A model generated the notes under the pieces. The model was not told the origin of the DNA, did no database searches, and saw only the letters and a list, made by a program, of their open reading frames with translations. Below, piece after piece: positions 1 through 9,371 of a stretch of DNA of 64,000 nucleotides (positions are counted from its first letter, which is position 1; the number at the start of each line of letters is the position of its first letter). The DNA comes from Myxococcus sp. CA023 (GTDB taxonomy: Bacteria > Myxococcota > Myxococcia > Myxococcales > Myxococcaceae): assembly GCF_010998615.1 (NCBI RefSeq), contig NZ_JAAEAH010000048.1, positions 1 to 64,000 on the forward strand. Direction: 5' to 3'. The position numbers were made by a program, and so were the translations under genes.

Positions 1-1
1 G

Positions 2-1795
2 TACTTGGGGTGGGGCTGGTTGCTGGGGTTGGCGGGCGCGTGGGCGTGTGGTGGCACGCCCCTGGACGAAGACGCGGACGCGGCGTGCGCGAGGCTGTTG
101 CCCGGTGATGTCGCCATCACCGAGTACCTCAACGACCCGGTGGGGACGGACACGGGCCAGGAGTACGTGGAGCTGCACAACCCTACGCGCGGCCCCGTGG
201 ACCTGTACGGGCTGACGCTTTACGCGTCCCGCTCGGATGGCTCGCAGGAGACGGCCTATGCCGTCCTCGAGGAGATGACGGTGGCGGCGGGAGACTACCT
301 GGTGCTGGGCGACGTGCGCGACGGGCCGGTGCCCGCGCACGTGGACCACGCCTATGGCGACGGGCTGGGGGCGTTGGGGAACTCGGGAGGACGGCTGGGC
401 ATCCGGTGCGGTGAGCGGGTCCTGGACGAGGTCCAGCTCTCTGCGCCCGCGAAGAGCGGGGTGTCGCGCATCTACGACGGCCGCCTGGTGCCGGACATGG
501 CGGGGAACGACGACCTGGCTCGCTGGTGTGATTCGCCCGACGCCGGTGCCGGCGGGACGTTCCAGGGGAGTCCTGGCGCCGCGAACGCACCCTGTGGCCC
601 CGTGGGTGACGCGGGTGTCCCCGAGGACGCGGGCGTGGTGGCGACGTGCAGGCCCGCGGGCGCGGATGCCGTGAGACCTGTCCTGCTTCCGGCGCCTGGA
701 GACCTGGTCATCACTGAGTTCATGGCCAATCCGCGGGGCGACGACACTTTGGGTGAGTGGGTGGAGCTGCGAGCCACGGCCCCCGTGGACCTCAACGGGG
801 TGACGCTGGTCGCCGAGGCGGGTGAGGCGACGGTGAAGGCGGAGGGGTGCCTGTCGCTCGCGACGGGGGAGTACGCGGTGCTGGCCCGTCGCACGGATGC
901 CACCCTCAACGGTGGGCTTCCTCCGCCCGTGGCGACGTTCAACATGGACCTGCGCAATGCGGGCGGCCGGTTGCAGGTGAAGGCCGGGGGCGTGGTGGTC
1001 GACGCGGTCGATTACGGTCTGGCGGTGGATGGCGTGGCCACGCAGGTGTCCGCACCGCTCGCGGATGCCGCCCAGAATGACGCGCCCTCCGCATGGTGCG
1101 CAGCCACGGCCGCCTATGGCTCGCGCGGCAACCTGGGGACGCCTGGTCGTGGGAATCGTGTCTGTGAGGGAGACGGGGGCACGCCGGGCGGCGTTGGCGA
1201 CGGTGGAACCTCCGATGGCGGCGTGGATGCCGGGACGCTCGAGGACGGATGTATTGACCGGACCACCGGAAGGACTCGCGCCCGCAGGGGGCCCGATGGG
1301 GGCTCGCTCGTCCTCACCGAATTCATGGCGGACCCACAGGCGGTAGCGGACGCCATGGGGGAGTGGGTCGAGGTGCTCGCGCTGCGCGACGTGGACCTTA
1401 ATGGTGTGTCGCTCTCCAACGAGAGCGGAGGCCGCTCGACGTTCGACTCGGCGCTGTGTCTGGCCGTGAAGGCAGGAGGCCGCGCCGTCCTGGCGCGCAG
1501 TGAGGACGCGTCCCGCAATGGCGGGCTGCCCGCGGTGCTCGGCACCTTCAACTTCAACCTGGCGAATACAACGGGCAGCCGGAAGCTCGAGCTCTCGGTG
1601 GAAGGGCGCGTGCTCGACGCGGTGTCGTGGACCGGCGCGGCCATCCCAGGTGTGTCCTCACAGCTCGACCCCGGGCGCAATGACCCTCAACGCAATGACT
1701 GGCCCGGGAGCTTCTGTCCCACACCCGAGTCGGCCCGTTATGGCCAGGGAGACCGGGGCACGCCGGGAGGGGTGAACCGCGCATGCGCGCTTTGA
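2..1795 (+). CDS. Lipoprotein with three tandem lamin-tail (LTD) domains, 5' partial
   Basis: Frame is open from the window edge; the first possible start is TTG at 5, but the hydrophobic stretch ending AWACGG (lipobox-like Cys) lacks a charged N-region, so the true start is probably upstream. About 596 residues are visible. Three units of roughly 195 residues each open with an LTD signature (ITEYLNDP, ITEFMANP, LTEFMADP followed by EYVEL/EWVEL/EWVEV and a VDLxGxxL strand) near residues 35, 233 and 433, and each closes with G(S/T)PGxxNxxC. LTD domains are Ig-like folds common in secreted bacterial proteins, often beside or fused to extracellular nucleases. Linkers are rich in Gly, Asp and Thr. 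The stop overlaps the start of a nuclease-like lipoprotein by 13 bp, so the two are probably cotranscribed and may act together at the cell surface. Ligand unknown. Confidence 0.8.
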   Translation, partial: YLGWGWLLGLAGAWACGGTPLDEDADAACARLLPGDVAITEYLNDPVGTDTGQEYVELHNPTRGPVDLYGLTLYASRSDGSQETAYAVLEEMTVAAGDYLVLGDVRDGPVPAHVDHAYGDGLGALGNSGGRLGIRCGERVLDEVQLSAPAKSGVSRIYDGRLVPDMAGNDDLARWCDSPDAGAGGTFQGSPGAANAPCGPVGDAGVPEDAGVVATCRPAGADAVRPVLLPAPGDLVITEFMANPRGDDTLGEWVELRATAPVDLNGVTLVAEAGEATVKAEGCLSLATGEYAVLARRTDATLNGGLPPPVATFNMDLRNAGGRLQVKAGGVVVDAVDYGLAVDGVATQVSAPLADAAQNDAPSAWCAATAAYGSRGNLGTPGRGNRVCEGDGGTPGGVGDGGTSDGGVDAGTLEDGCIDRTTGRTRARRGPDGGSLVLTEFMADPQAVADAMGEWVEVLALRDVDLNGVSLSNESGGRSTFDSALCLAVKAGGRAVLARSEDASRNGGLPAVLGTFNFNLANTTGSRKLELSVEGRVLDAVSWTGAAIPGVSSQLDPGRNDPQRNDWPGSFCPTPESARYGQGDRGTPGGVNRACAL

Positions 1796-2268
1796 TGAAA
1801 TGTGCGTTGGCCTGTTTGCTGGCGGCCTGTGGTGGAGGTGACGCGGAAGGCTCTTGCGGCCCCGCTTCAGGACGGGTGGCGGAGGTCCTGGATGGGGACA
1901 CGGTCGTCCTGGAGAGCGGCGAGCGTGTTCGCTACCTGCTCGCGGATGCACCGGAGCGCACGAGCGCGGGCGGTGACTGCTTCGGTCCGGAGGCACATGC
2001 CTTCAACCGGGGACTCGTCGAGGGCAGGCGGGTAGCGCTGACCTATGGCGAGGCGTGCGAGGACCGCTTCGGCCGGCTCCTCGCCTACGTGTCCGTGGAG
2101 GGGCGCGAGGTGAACACGCTGTTGGTGGAGAGAGGCCATGCCTGCGTGCTCCACGTTCCTCCCGCGGGCCGTTCGAGACGCGCGGAGTTCCAGGCACTGG
2201 AGGCGCAGGCCCGGTTGGCGAGGCGCGGTGTCTGGGGGGCCTGCGCGCCCGTCCCCTGTCAGCGGTGA
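1783..2268 (+). CDS. Staphylococcal-nuclease-like (SNase/thermonuclease) lipoprotein
   Basis: 161 residues. Signal with lipobox LLAAC places the lipidated Cys at 16, so the enzyme should sit at the inner or outer membrane facing outward. The SNase fold is recognisable: VLDGDTVVLESGERVRYLL (residues 35-53), LADAPE (53-58) and FGRLLAYV (96-103). By alignment in my head the catalytic trio of micrococcal nuclease (Arg35, Glu43, Arg87) corresponds to Arg50, Glu58 and Arg98, all present, with the metal-site Asp in DGDT. It therefore probably cleaves DNA and RNA with Ca2+. The start ATG at 1783 lies inside the end of the LTD gene, a translational-coupling arrangement. Four Cys after the lipid anchor could form disulfides. 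Function as an active nuclease is inferred, the family call is firm. Confidence 0.88.
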   Translation: MRALMKCALACLLAACGGGDAEGSCGPASGRVAEVLDGDTVVLESGERVRYLLADAPERTSAGGDCFGPEAHAFNRGLVEGRRVALTYGEACEDRFGRLLAYVSVEGREVNTLLVERGHACVLHVPPAGRSRRAEFQALEAQARLARRGVWGACAPVPCQR

Positions 2269-2358
2269 GCCACCTGACGGACGAGGCACCGCCGTGGCTG
2301 TCTCTCCCGCGAGGCATCATCCGAGCCCGACTCGGAGACGGGCAGTCCCGCCGGGGGA

Positions 2359-2372
2359 TGGGATGTATCCCA
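2359..2372. promoter_or_regulatory. Inverted repeat TGGGAT-GT-ATCCCA (possible operator)
   Basis: Perfect 6-bp arms with a 2-bp spacer in the 206-bp gap between the SNase gene and the histidine kinase, about 100 bp before the kinase start. Symmetry is compatible with a dimeric regulator; no known regulator recognised. Confidence 0.35.
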
Positions 2373-2474
2373 ATGATAACAGCCACGCGCGGCCCGCATG
2401 GAGAGGGCGGGCGTTCCTGGTTGGGGGGCTGGTGAGGACATGCCAGGGCAATCATCGACCATGAAGGCGCGCGC

Positions 2475-4739
2475 ATGAGTCCAAGCGTCACGCCGACGCT
2501 CTCGTTGCCGGACGTCTTGGATGTCCTGCGGGAGGACATCACCCGGCGCCTGATGGCGGGGGTGGGCGCCGCGCTCGGGGCGCTCGCACCCCTGGCGATT
2601 GCGGATGCGGGGGCCCTCCACAAGCTCGTGGGGCGGCTCGGGGCGCTGCTCCGAATCCCCTCCATGGCGGCGCGGCTGGCGGAGGCCCGCACCCTGGGCC
2701 GTGAGTATGGACGTGAGCGCTACCTGGCGGGCTTCGGTATCAGCTCGCTGGTGCTCGAGTATGGCGCGCTGCGCGAGGTCATCCTCGAGAGCCTGGAATC
2801 CGTGGGCTGGGTCCCCGAGCTCGCGGGGCTGCGCGCGCTGGCCCAGGTGCTCGACGCGGGGCTGGCGGAGGCGGTGGGCCAGTCCTCCCTGGAGGACGAG
2901 CGCACCGCGCGGGCGACGGGGGCCTGGCTGCACGGGCTGCTCGACCACGCGCCGACGCTCATCTACGCCAAGGACACGGCGGGCCGGTACCTCTACGTGA
3001 ACCACGGTTTCGAGAGGGCCTCCGGCAAGCTCCGGCGCGATGTGATGGGGCGCACCGACTTCGACCTGTTCTCCGAGGAGGTCGCCAGCACCTTTACCGG
3101 CAATGATCGGCAGGTGCTGGACTCCGGCCAGCAGCTCACCATCGATGAGCACGTGCCGCTTCTCGACGGGCTGCACGTCTTCCAGAGCCTCAAGTTCCCC
3201 CTGCCGGACGCGCAGGGGCGTGTCGTTGGCGTGTGTGGCTTCTCCACCGACTGCACCGAGGCGAAGCGCCTGGAGCGCGAGCGGGACGAGGCCCGCGAGC
3301 ACCTGCGCCGCATCGTCACCCAGTTGCCCGTCATCCTCTGGGCCACGGACGCACAGGGCATCATCACCCTCTTCGAGGGCGAGCGGCTGAGCGCGCTGGG
3401 GCTGGAGCGAGGCGCCTACGTGGGACGCTCCGCGTTCGACGTGTACCGCGACCGGCCGGACCTCGTGGCCGCCACGCTGCGCGCCCAGGAGGGCCAGTCC
3501 TTCACCCTGGAGGTGGAGATGGCGGGCTCCTGTTTCATGACGGGCGTCTCCCCCGTCATCGGGCCCGACGGCAGCGTGATGAGCGTGGCGGGCGTGTCGC
3601 TGGACATCAGCGAGCGGCGGCGCGCCGAGGAGGTGCTGCGCCAGTCGGAGACGCGCTACCGGCTGGCCACGCTGGCGACCAGCGACGTCATCTACGACTG
3701 GGACCTGGACGCGGGGACCGTCGAGTGGAGTGAGCTGGCCGCCGCCCAGTTCCGGCTGGCCTCGCGCGCCCCGCCGCGGGACATCGCGTGGTGGACGGAG
3801 CACATCCATCCGGAGGACCGCGAGCGGATTATCCGGGACATGCAGGCCGTCATCGACCAGGGCGCGAGCCATTGGGCGGACGAGTACCGCTTCCTGCGCG
3901 GGGATGGCACCTGGGCCGTGGTCGCCGACCGGGGGCAGGTGGTCCGGGACGCCGAGGGCCACGCGGTGCGCATGGTGGGCGCCATGCAGGACATCACCGA
4001 GCGGCGGGCCACGGAGCTGGAGGCGAAGCGGCGCGCGGAGTTCGAGCAGCTCCTCATCGGCATCGTCAGCCATGACCTGCGCAACCCCCTCGCCGCCATC
4101 AGCATGTCCGCCACCGCGCTGATGCGGCGGGAAGGCCTGGATGAACGGCTCCGCAAGGGCCTGGGCCGCATCCTCTCCAGCGCAGAGCGCGCCACGCGCA
4201 TGTTGAGGGATTTGCTCGACTTCACGCAGGCCCGGCTGGGTGGTGGCATTCCCATGGAGCCCCGGTGGCTGGACCTGCACGAGCTGACTCGGCAAGTGGT
4301 GGAGGAGGTCCGGCTCACCCGCCCGGAGCGGACGCTGAAGCTGGAGTGTCGGGGAGACGGTTACGGGCTGTGGGACGCGGACCGGCTGGCCCAGGTCATC
4401 ACCAACCTGGTCAACAACGCGCTCAGCTACAGCCCGGAGCACTGTCCGGTGCGCATCCGCACGCATGGACTGCGCGACGACGTGCTGCTGACCGTCCACA
4501 ACGCGGGTGGGCCCATTGAGCCGGAGCTCCGGGCCCGCATGTTCGAGCCGATGAAGCGCCCGGAGCGCAAGGGCGCCCGGGGCGGACTGGGGCTGGGCCT
4601 CTTCATCGTGAAGCACATCGTGGATGCCCACGGCGGCGTGGTCCGCGTCCACTCCACAGCGCAGGAGGGAACCGCGTTCCAGGCCCGCCTGCCCCGCCAG
4701 CCCATGCCGCCTGCTCGCCCGGACGTTGACGCTCCGTGA
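2475..4739 (+). CDS. Soluble hybrid-free PAS sensor histidine kinase
   Basis: 754 residues, no membrane segment, so a cytoplasmic sensor. The N-terminal ~140 residues are helical and resemble RsbR/RsbU-type N-terminal sensor domains (conserved GREYGRERYLAGFGIS region). Three PAS domains follow: residues ~150-265 (LIYAKDTAGRYLYVN, ending in FSTDCTEAKRLE), ~275-385 (LWATDAQGIITLFEG), and a PAS_3-type domain ~395-515 (IYDWDLDAGTVEWSE, ending MQDITERRATE). HisKA has SHDLRNPLAA with the phosphorylatable His at 533; the ATPase has the N-box ITNLVNNALSYS and GGLGLGLFIVKH. No receiver domain is fused and no response regulator lies next door, so it is an orphan kinase, typical of myxobacteria. Start ATG at 2475 chosen because the RsbR-like domain begins just after it. 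Signal unknown. Confidence 0.9.
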   Translation: MSPSVTPTLSLPDVLDVLREDITRRLMAGVGAALGALAPLAIADAGALHKLVGRLGALLRIPSMAARLAEARTLGREYGRERYLAGFGISSLVLEYGALREVILESLESVGWVPELAGLRALAQVLDAGLAEAVGQSSLEDERTARATGAWLHGLLDHAPTLIYAKDTAGRYLYVNHGFERASGKLRRDVMGRTDFDLFSEEVASTFTGNDRQVLDSGQQLTIDEHVPLLDGLHVFQSLKFPLPDAQGRVVGVCGFSTDCTEAKRLERERDEAREHLRRIVTQLPVILWATDAQGIITLFEGERLSALGLERGAYVGRSAFDVYRDRPDLVAATLRAQEGQSFTLEVEMAGSCFMTGVSPVIGPDGSVMSVAGVSLDISERRRAEEVLRQSETRYRLATLATSDVIYDWDLDAGTVEWSELAAAQFRLASRAPPRDIAWWTEHIHPEDRERIIRDMQAVIDQGASHWADEYRFLRGDGTWAVVADRGQVVRDAEGHAVRMVGAMQDITERRATELEAKRRAEFEQLLIGIVSHDLRNPLAAISMSATALMRREGLDERLRKGLGRILSSAERATRMLRDLLDFTQARLGGGIPMEPRWLDLHELTRQVVEEVRLTRPERTLKLECRGDGYGLWDADRLAQVITNLVNNALSYSPEHCPVRIRTHGLRDDVLLTVHNAGGPIEPELRARMFEPMKRPERKGARGGLGLGLFIVKHIVDAHGGVVRVHSTAQEGTAFQARLPRQPMPPARPDVDAP

Positions 4740-4816
4740 CACCGTGACGCTTGCTCCAGGGGGCCCAGCCCGGCTAGCACTGGGTCCGTGGTGACACGTC
4801 TTCCCTGGAGGGTTTC

Positions 4817-5647
4817 ATGAAGAAGGTCCTCATCGGACTGGGCATCGGCTGCGGTGTCTTCATCCTGGCGGGCATCGGCTTGATGCTGGCGGGTGGCATC
4901 TGGGCCAAGAACAAGTTTGGCGGCAGCATCGAAGCCATGCAGGCGATGCAGGCTCAGGAGCAGGAGCTGACACAGCTCAACGCCAGCAATCCATTCAAGG
5001 CGCCCCCGGAGGGGCAGGTGCTGCCGTTGGACGAGCAGCGGTTGCTGGCCTACCTGACGGTGCGCGAGTCGGCGCTGCCGGCCTTCAAGGCCTTCGAGGT
5101 GAAGTCCAAGGAGTTCGAGGCCCAGCACGAGGGCGACGGTGACGAGAAGCCGGGCTTCAACGCGGCCGTGGACGCCGCGGGCCTGTTCATGGGGCTGATG
5201 GCGGACGTGCGCAAGGCGTACATCGCCGGCCTCAAGGCGCAGGGCATGTCGCCCGCCGAGTTCCAGAGCATCACCACCACCGTCTACGCCTCCATGGTGG
5301 CCGACAGCCTGGAGCAGATTGGCGCCGCGGCGGAGCAGGGCCGGAAGATGATGGTGACGCAGCTGGCCGAGGTCGACAAGCGGCTGGCGGACGACTCGCT
5401 CGCCGACGAGGAGCGCGCGCAGTTGGAGGAGGCCCGGGCGCAGCTCCAGGAGACGCTGGACGCGATTGAGGAGCCCGGCGCGAACGAGGAGCAGCCGCTG
5501 TCCGAGGCATCCAAGAAGGCGGCCGCCGCCAACGTGGAGCTGCTGAAGAAGCACAAGGATCGCGTGGAGCTGATGGCCAACGTGGCCTTCGACGGCTTCG
5601 TGCTGGGCGGTGCCGGCGCCGACGGTCAGGCCGCGGGCCTGGAGTAG
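4817..5647 (+). CDS. Membrane-anchored or secreted coiled-coil protein of unknown function
   Basis: 276 residues starting at ATG 4817 behind a GGAGG-type site (ctggagggtttc). The first ~32 residues form an uncleaved-looking signal anchor rich in Gly (IGLGIGCGVFILAGIGLMLAGG), followed by a soluble, very helical region. Residues ~170-255 are heptad-like with long Glu/Lys/Gln runs (RADEERAQLEEARAQLQE-like) and should form a coiled coil. It ends with a short Gly/Ala tail. No catalytic motif seen. I have seen similar one-TM helical proteins repeatedly in myxobacterial genomes but know no function. It stands alone: 77 bp after the histidine kinase on the same strand. Confidence 0.75.
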   Translation: MKKVLIGLGIGCGVFILAGIGLMLAGGIWAKNKFGGSIEAMQAMQAQEQELTQLNASNPFKAPPEGQVLPLDEQRLLAYLTVRESALPAFKAFEVKSKEFEAQHEGDGDEKPGFNAAVDAAGLFMGLMADVRKAYIAGLKAQGMSPAEFQSITTTVYASMVADSLEQIGAAAEQGRKMMVTQLAEVDKRLADDSLADEERAQLEEARAQLQETLDAIEEPGANEEQPLSEASKKAAAANVELLKKHKDRVELMANVAFDGFVLGGAGADGQAAGLE

Positions 5648-5677
5648 CCGTTCCGCCGTGTCAGAGGCGTTCCCGGC

Positions 5678-5864
5678 TCAGGCCTCCCGTTCCACGGGGG
5701 CGCCGGGCCGGGACGCCGCCGCCGCGCGTGCCTCCCTCCGCCGCGCGCGCAGCCCCAGGATGGCGAAGGCGTTGGAGTTGTAGAGGGGGCACGGAGTCCT
5801 CCGCGAGCAACACCAGCACCCCGGCCCAGAAGACAATCCACATCCATGACGGCACGCTCTGCAT
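5678..5864 (-). pseudogene. TerC-family membrane protein remnant (internal deletion plus frameshift)
   Basis: Read on the minus strand from ATG 5864 the frame gives MQSVPSWMWIVFWAGVLVLL, which looks like the first helix of TerC/Alx proteins, then AEDSVP; after a run of five C the frame shifts and continues LYNSNAFAILGLRARRRE to a stop at 5678-5680. In intact TerC proteins of roughly 300 residues the AVDSVPA and TSNxFAILGLRAL segments lie deep in the protein, about 15-20 residues apart. So the start, a middle fragment and a frameshift are collapsed into about 60 codons. This is seen directly; the assignment to TerC is by motif memory. The remainder of the 5648-6120 gap (255 bp upstream of arsC) shows no further gene. 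Confidence 0.5.
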
Positions 5865-6120
5865 GGCGGAGTCAACCGATGCATGCCTGCCTCCGCGCGG
5901 GCGTGCGCACCCTGGTTGTGCGCTGCGTTGCAGTTACAGGCGTTTTTCACATGCGCAATGGATTGCGCCCGCCAAAGGTAGGCGCGTGTGGCCTTCCGTC
6001 CGCCCGGCCTCTCCCTTTGCGGCCAGCCCTCCGTGAGATATGCAAGCCATTGAACATGTCGAAAGTCACTTCGCGCGGGGAGGGGCGCGTGAACCTTTGA
6101 GGAATGGAGTTGGACGTCTG

Positions 6121-6528
6121 ATGAACAAGGTCATCTTCGCCTGTGTACGCAACGCTGGCCGCTCGCTGATGGCGGAGGCGTTCTTCAATGTGATGGTAGA
6201 CCCCCAGAAGGCGCGCGCCGTCTCCGCGGGGACGCAGCCTGGCGACAAGGTGCATCCCGAAGTGCTCGCGGCCATGCGGGACATCGGCATCGACCTGCAC
6301 GACGTGAAGCCCCGCCTGCTCACGGACGACCTGACCCAGGACGCGCAATGGCTCATCACCCTGGGATGTGGCGAGGCCTGTCCCCAGGTGCCGGGGCTCC
6401 AGCGCGAGGACTGGCCGCTGGAAGACCCCAAGGACAAGTCGGACGTCCTGGTCCACCGCATCCGCGACGAGCTGGCCGCCCGCGTGGCCGGACTGCTGGA
6501 GCGCGAAGGGTGGATGCGCGCCGGCTAG
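6121..6528 (+). CDS. arsC: Arsenate reductase / low-Mr tyrosine-phosphatase-fold protein
   Basis: 135 residues. The P-loop CX5R(S) is C8-VRNAG-R14-S, the actinobacterial-type version CVxNAGRS in which the second Cys of the thioredoxin-coupled enzymes is replaced by Gly. LGCGEACP (81-88) and DWPLEDPKDKS (98-108, supplying the catalytic Asp of the DP motif) complete the family signature. Proteins of this subtype reduce arsenate to arsenite using a small thiol such as mycothiol and a redoxin rather than an intramolecular Cys triad; which thiol serves here is unknown. Start ATG 6121 is preferred over an upstream in-frame ATG at 6040 because family homology begins at MNKVIFACV and GGAG lies 11 nt upstream. 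No arsR or arsB is adjacent, so it may be an isolated resistance gene or a housekeeping phosphatase relative. Confidence 0.85.
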   Translation: MNKVIFACVRNAGRSLMAEAFFNVMVDPQKARAVSAGTQPGDKVHPEVLAAMRDIGIDLHDVKPRLLTDDLTQDAQWLITLGCGEACPQVPGLQREDWPLEDPKDKSDVLVHRIRDELAARVAGLLEREGWMRAG

Positions 6529-6547
6529 CGCGGCTTCGAACGCGCGC

Positions 6548-7369
6548 TCATTCCAGGTGGTAGTTGAAGGGTAGCTCGACGGTGACCCAGTCGCCGAGCG
6601 CCGGCGGTGGCGGTGGAAAGGGCGCGGCATGCCGCACCGCCTCCTGCGCGGCTTCGCACAGGAGGGGGTGGGGGCAGGGGCCCAGCACCCCCAGGGCCAC
6701 CAACTGGCCCTGCACTCCCACGGAGATGCGCAGCACCAAGGACCCTTCGATGCCCGCCATCCGCGCCTCGTGGGGGTAGGGAACGTCCTCGAAGCGGTCG
6801 CGGAACATCTGTTCGAAGTAGCGCCGGGCCGCGTCCTCGCGGTTGTCGGGGGCCGTGGCGGGCGGCGGCTCCACGAGCAACCCCGGGAAGCCGGGCCCCA
6901 GGGCGCGCTGGGTGATGCCCGCCACGGCGCGGCCCGCCAGGCTGTCACGGTCATGGGCTGGGATGCCGGCGGGGCGCCCGACGGACAGCGGCTCCGCGAG
7001 TTCGGAGGCGCGCGGTGCCGCGGCGGTGCGCGGCGGTACGGAGGCGCGCGAGGGGCGAGGCCTGCGCGCGGTCCGGGGCCGAAGGGGCGCGGGGGCTGTC
7101 CCGGTGACATCCCCCACGGGGGCCGAAGGTGGCATGGCGGTCAGGCGGAGCACGAGGACTTCTCCCCGGGTGGTTTCGCCTTCGAGCCGTCGCGGTGTGC
7201 CGTGCCAGAAAGAGGCCGCGCCGATGAGCGCCGCGGCGTGCAGACCGATGGCGGCCAGGACCAGCATCAGCGTGCGTTGACGGCTCCGGGCCCCCGTCTC
7301 GTGGCCACGGAAGGCCGAGGCGAACAGAACATCCTCTGGCGAGCGGGCCTTCGCTGGTGCGTCCGGCAT
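6548..7369 (-). CDS. TonB-family protein (energy-transducer C-terminal domain)
   Basis: 273 residues from ATG 7369, which follows a run of G (AAAGGGGGGCACACC) acting as ribosome site. A cytoplasmic tail of ~32 residues precedes one membrane helix (LMLVLAAIGLHAAALIG, ~33-55), then a Pro/Arg/Ala-rich periplasmic spacer (~75-165) and a C-terminal TonB domain (~190-273: PHEARMAGIEGSLVLRISV, then ELPFNYHL at the end). The YP-x-EAR-x-x-x-x-EGSL core is characteristic. Unlike classical TonB, the Pro-rich spacer carries Arg rather than Lys-Pro/Glu-Pro repeats. No exbB/exbD or receptor gene adjoins, so the partner is elsewhere. It could alternatively be one of the AgmX/adventurous-motility-like TonB_C proteins of myxobacteria; the sequence does not decide. 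Confidence 0.85.
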   Translation of the reverse strand: MPDAPAKARSPEDVLFASAFRGHETGARSRQRTLMLVLAAIGLHAAALIGAASFWHGTPRRLEGETTRGEVLVLRLTAMPPSAPVGDVTGTAPAPLRPRTARRPRPSRASVPPRTAAAPRASELAEPLSVGRPAGIPAHDRDSLAGRAVAGITQRALGPGFPGLLVEPPPATAPDNREDAARRYFEQMFRDRFEDVPYPHEARMAGIEGSLVLRISVGVQGQLVALGVLGPCPHPLLCEAAQEAVRHAAPFPPPPPALGDWVTVELPFNYHLE

Positions 7370-7500
7370 GGTGTGCCCCCCTTTCCCGCCCACGTCTCGC
7401 CACGGGATGGGGTAGTGGCGTGCGTGTCGGGCGTGAAGGGTTTCTGGGCCGCGGGCGTGTGCGGCGGTCCGCACTCAGCCGGCGCGGTGTCGGGCGGCCT

Positions 7501-8115
7501 TCAGGGCGGGGACACCGGAGGACGGGGTTTGCGGAAGACCACGGTGAGGTTGTTGCTGGGCATGTCCACCACGCGCTCGCGCTCCAGGCCATGCAGGGCG
7601 GCCTCGGCGGTGACGGCCTCCAGCGACCTCACGCCCCACGCCGGGTTCCTGGCGCGGAGGGAGGCGTCGAACTCCAGGTTGCTGGGGGCCGTGTCACGGC
7701 CCTCGACGAAGTAGGGGCCATACAGGACGAGCAGCCCGCCGGGAGGCAGCACCCGGCCCGCGCCCCGCATCAAGCCCTGGCAGGCCGTCCAGGGGGCGAT
7801 GTGAATCATGTTCACGTTGAGGATGACGTCCGTGGCCGTCTCCGGCCAGGACTCCGCGCCCGCGTCGAGCCGGCGCGGCGGCAGCAGGTTGGGCGGGCCT
7901 TCCTCGGTGCGCCACGCCTCGATGCTCTCCAGCGACTCCGCGTCCACGTCGGTGGGCTGCCAGACGAGGTGGGGGAGGGCTCGGGCGAACCAGGCCGCGT
8001 GTTGGCCGGTGCCGCTGGCCACCTCCAGCACCCTGCCGGAGGTGGGGAGGACTTCGCGGAGGACAGCGAGCAGGGGCTCGCGATTGCGTTCCGTGGCCGG
8101 GGCGTGACGCTTCAT
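7501..8115 (-). CDS. DUF938-type SAM-dependent methyltransferase
   Basis: 204 residues from ATG 8115 (an ATG at 8133 is an alternative). Begins [16 protein letters not shown], the hallmark opening of DUF938, and carries the SAM-binding motif [17 protein letters not shown] (~29-44), the acidic strand-2 motif QPTDVD (~53-58) and [10 protein letters not shown] (~100-109), typical of this family. Substrate unknown; DUF938 proteins are widespread cytosolic methyltransferase-like proteins, also found in eukaryotes as METTL26. Terminates 131 bp upstream of the TonB-family gene on the same strand. Divergent from infC with a 0.5-kb intergenic region. Family call is firm, biochemical role is not known. 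Confidence 0.9.
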   Translation of the reverse strand: MKRHAPATERNREPLLAVLREVLPTSGRVLEVASGTGQHAAWFARALPHLVWQPTDVDAESLESIEAWRTEEGPPNLLPPRRLDAGAESWPETATDVILNVNMIHIAPWTACQGLMRGAGRVLPPGGLLVLYGPYFVEGRDTAPSNLEFDASLRARNPAWGVRSLEAVTAEAALHGLERERVVDMPSNNLTVVFRKPRPPVSPP

Positions 8116-8619
8116 CCCCCGGGTTTCGCACATCCGCCGCGTTCCGTGTGAGCGCCGCCCCCCCAGTGGACGACCTGCGCACCGCCCCCCGGGAAGCGAG
8201 TGGGCAGAGCGGGGCGTGGGCCTCCTGCCGTGACTCCGGGTCCGGGCTGGAAGGAACGTTCCGTCCACACCCGTTTGTCTCCCACCCGGCAATTCCCAGC
8301 CCCCCGGGTCGAGCAGGGGTGTCACCCTCAGGTGGCCCCTGGGGGGTACATTGGGGGCATGGTTCCACGGCAGGTGGACGGGTCGGGCGTTATCTCTGGC
8401 GTTACCGTCTCCCAAAGAGGAAAGTTCACCCAGGGCTCCCCTTCCTGCCGGGCGAGCGGGCACTGGGATGTACTCCTGCGCCCGCGGGTTACACTGCCAG
8501 GCGTGGGTCCCAAGCAGGGCGGGGCGCTTCACATGTGTGTACGGTCCCTTGTTGTCGCGGACCTGCCTGCCACACCTTTGGGTGGGCAGGCCTGAAACCC
8601 AATTCGGAGGAGAGTCACC
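8116..8619. promoter_or_regulatory. Intergenic/leader region upstream of infC
   Basis: About 500 bp without a credible gene between the divergent methyltransferase and infC. It must hold both promoters. An open frame on the plus strand (8148-8693) runs across the infC start in another frame and has no family features, so I do not call it. The segment nearest infC contains a stable hairpin (8562-8590) and a Shine-Dalgarno GGAGG at 8606-8610. No riboswitch class was recognised. Confidence 0.5.
8562..8590 (+). promoter_or_regulatory. Leader hairpin just before the infC ribosome-binding site
   Basis: CCTGCCTGCC (8562-8571) pairs with GGTGGGCAGG (8581-8590) over 10 bp with two G-T wobbles and a 9-nt loop, ending 15 nt before GGAGG. 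Position suggests translational control or an attenuator-like element; IF3 genes are commonly autoregulated at initiation. Confidence 0.45.
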
Positions 8620-9360
<741 letters not shown>

Positions 9361-9371
9361 GGGATTGCCGA

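Noticed and set aside
2259-4742. 827-residue minus-strand open frame
   Set aside because: Antisense to the histidine kinase; same shadow composition and no motifs.
5728-6100. Plus-strand frames in the 5.6-6.1 kb gap
   Set aside because: No ribosome site or domain; TerC-like residues are on the minus strand instead.
6548-8115. TonB and methyltransferase as one system
   Set aside because: 131-bp gap and unrelated functions; simple same-strand neighbours.
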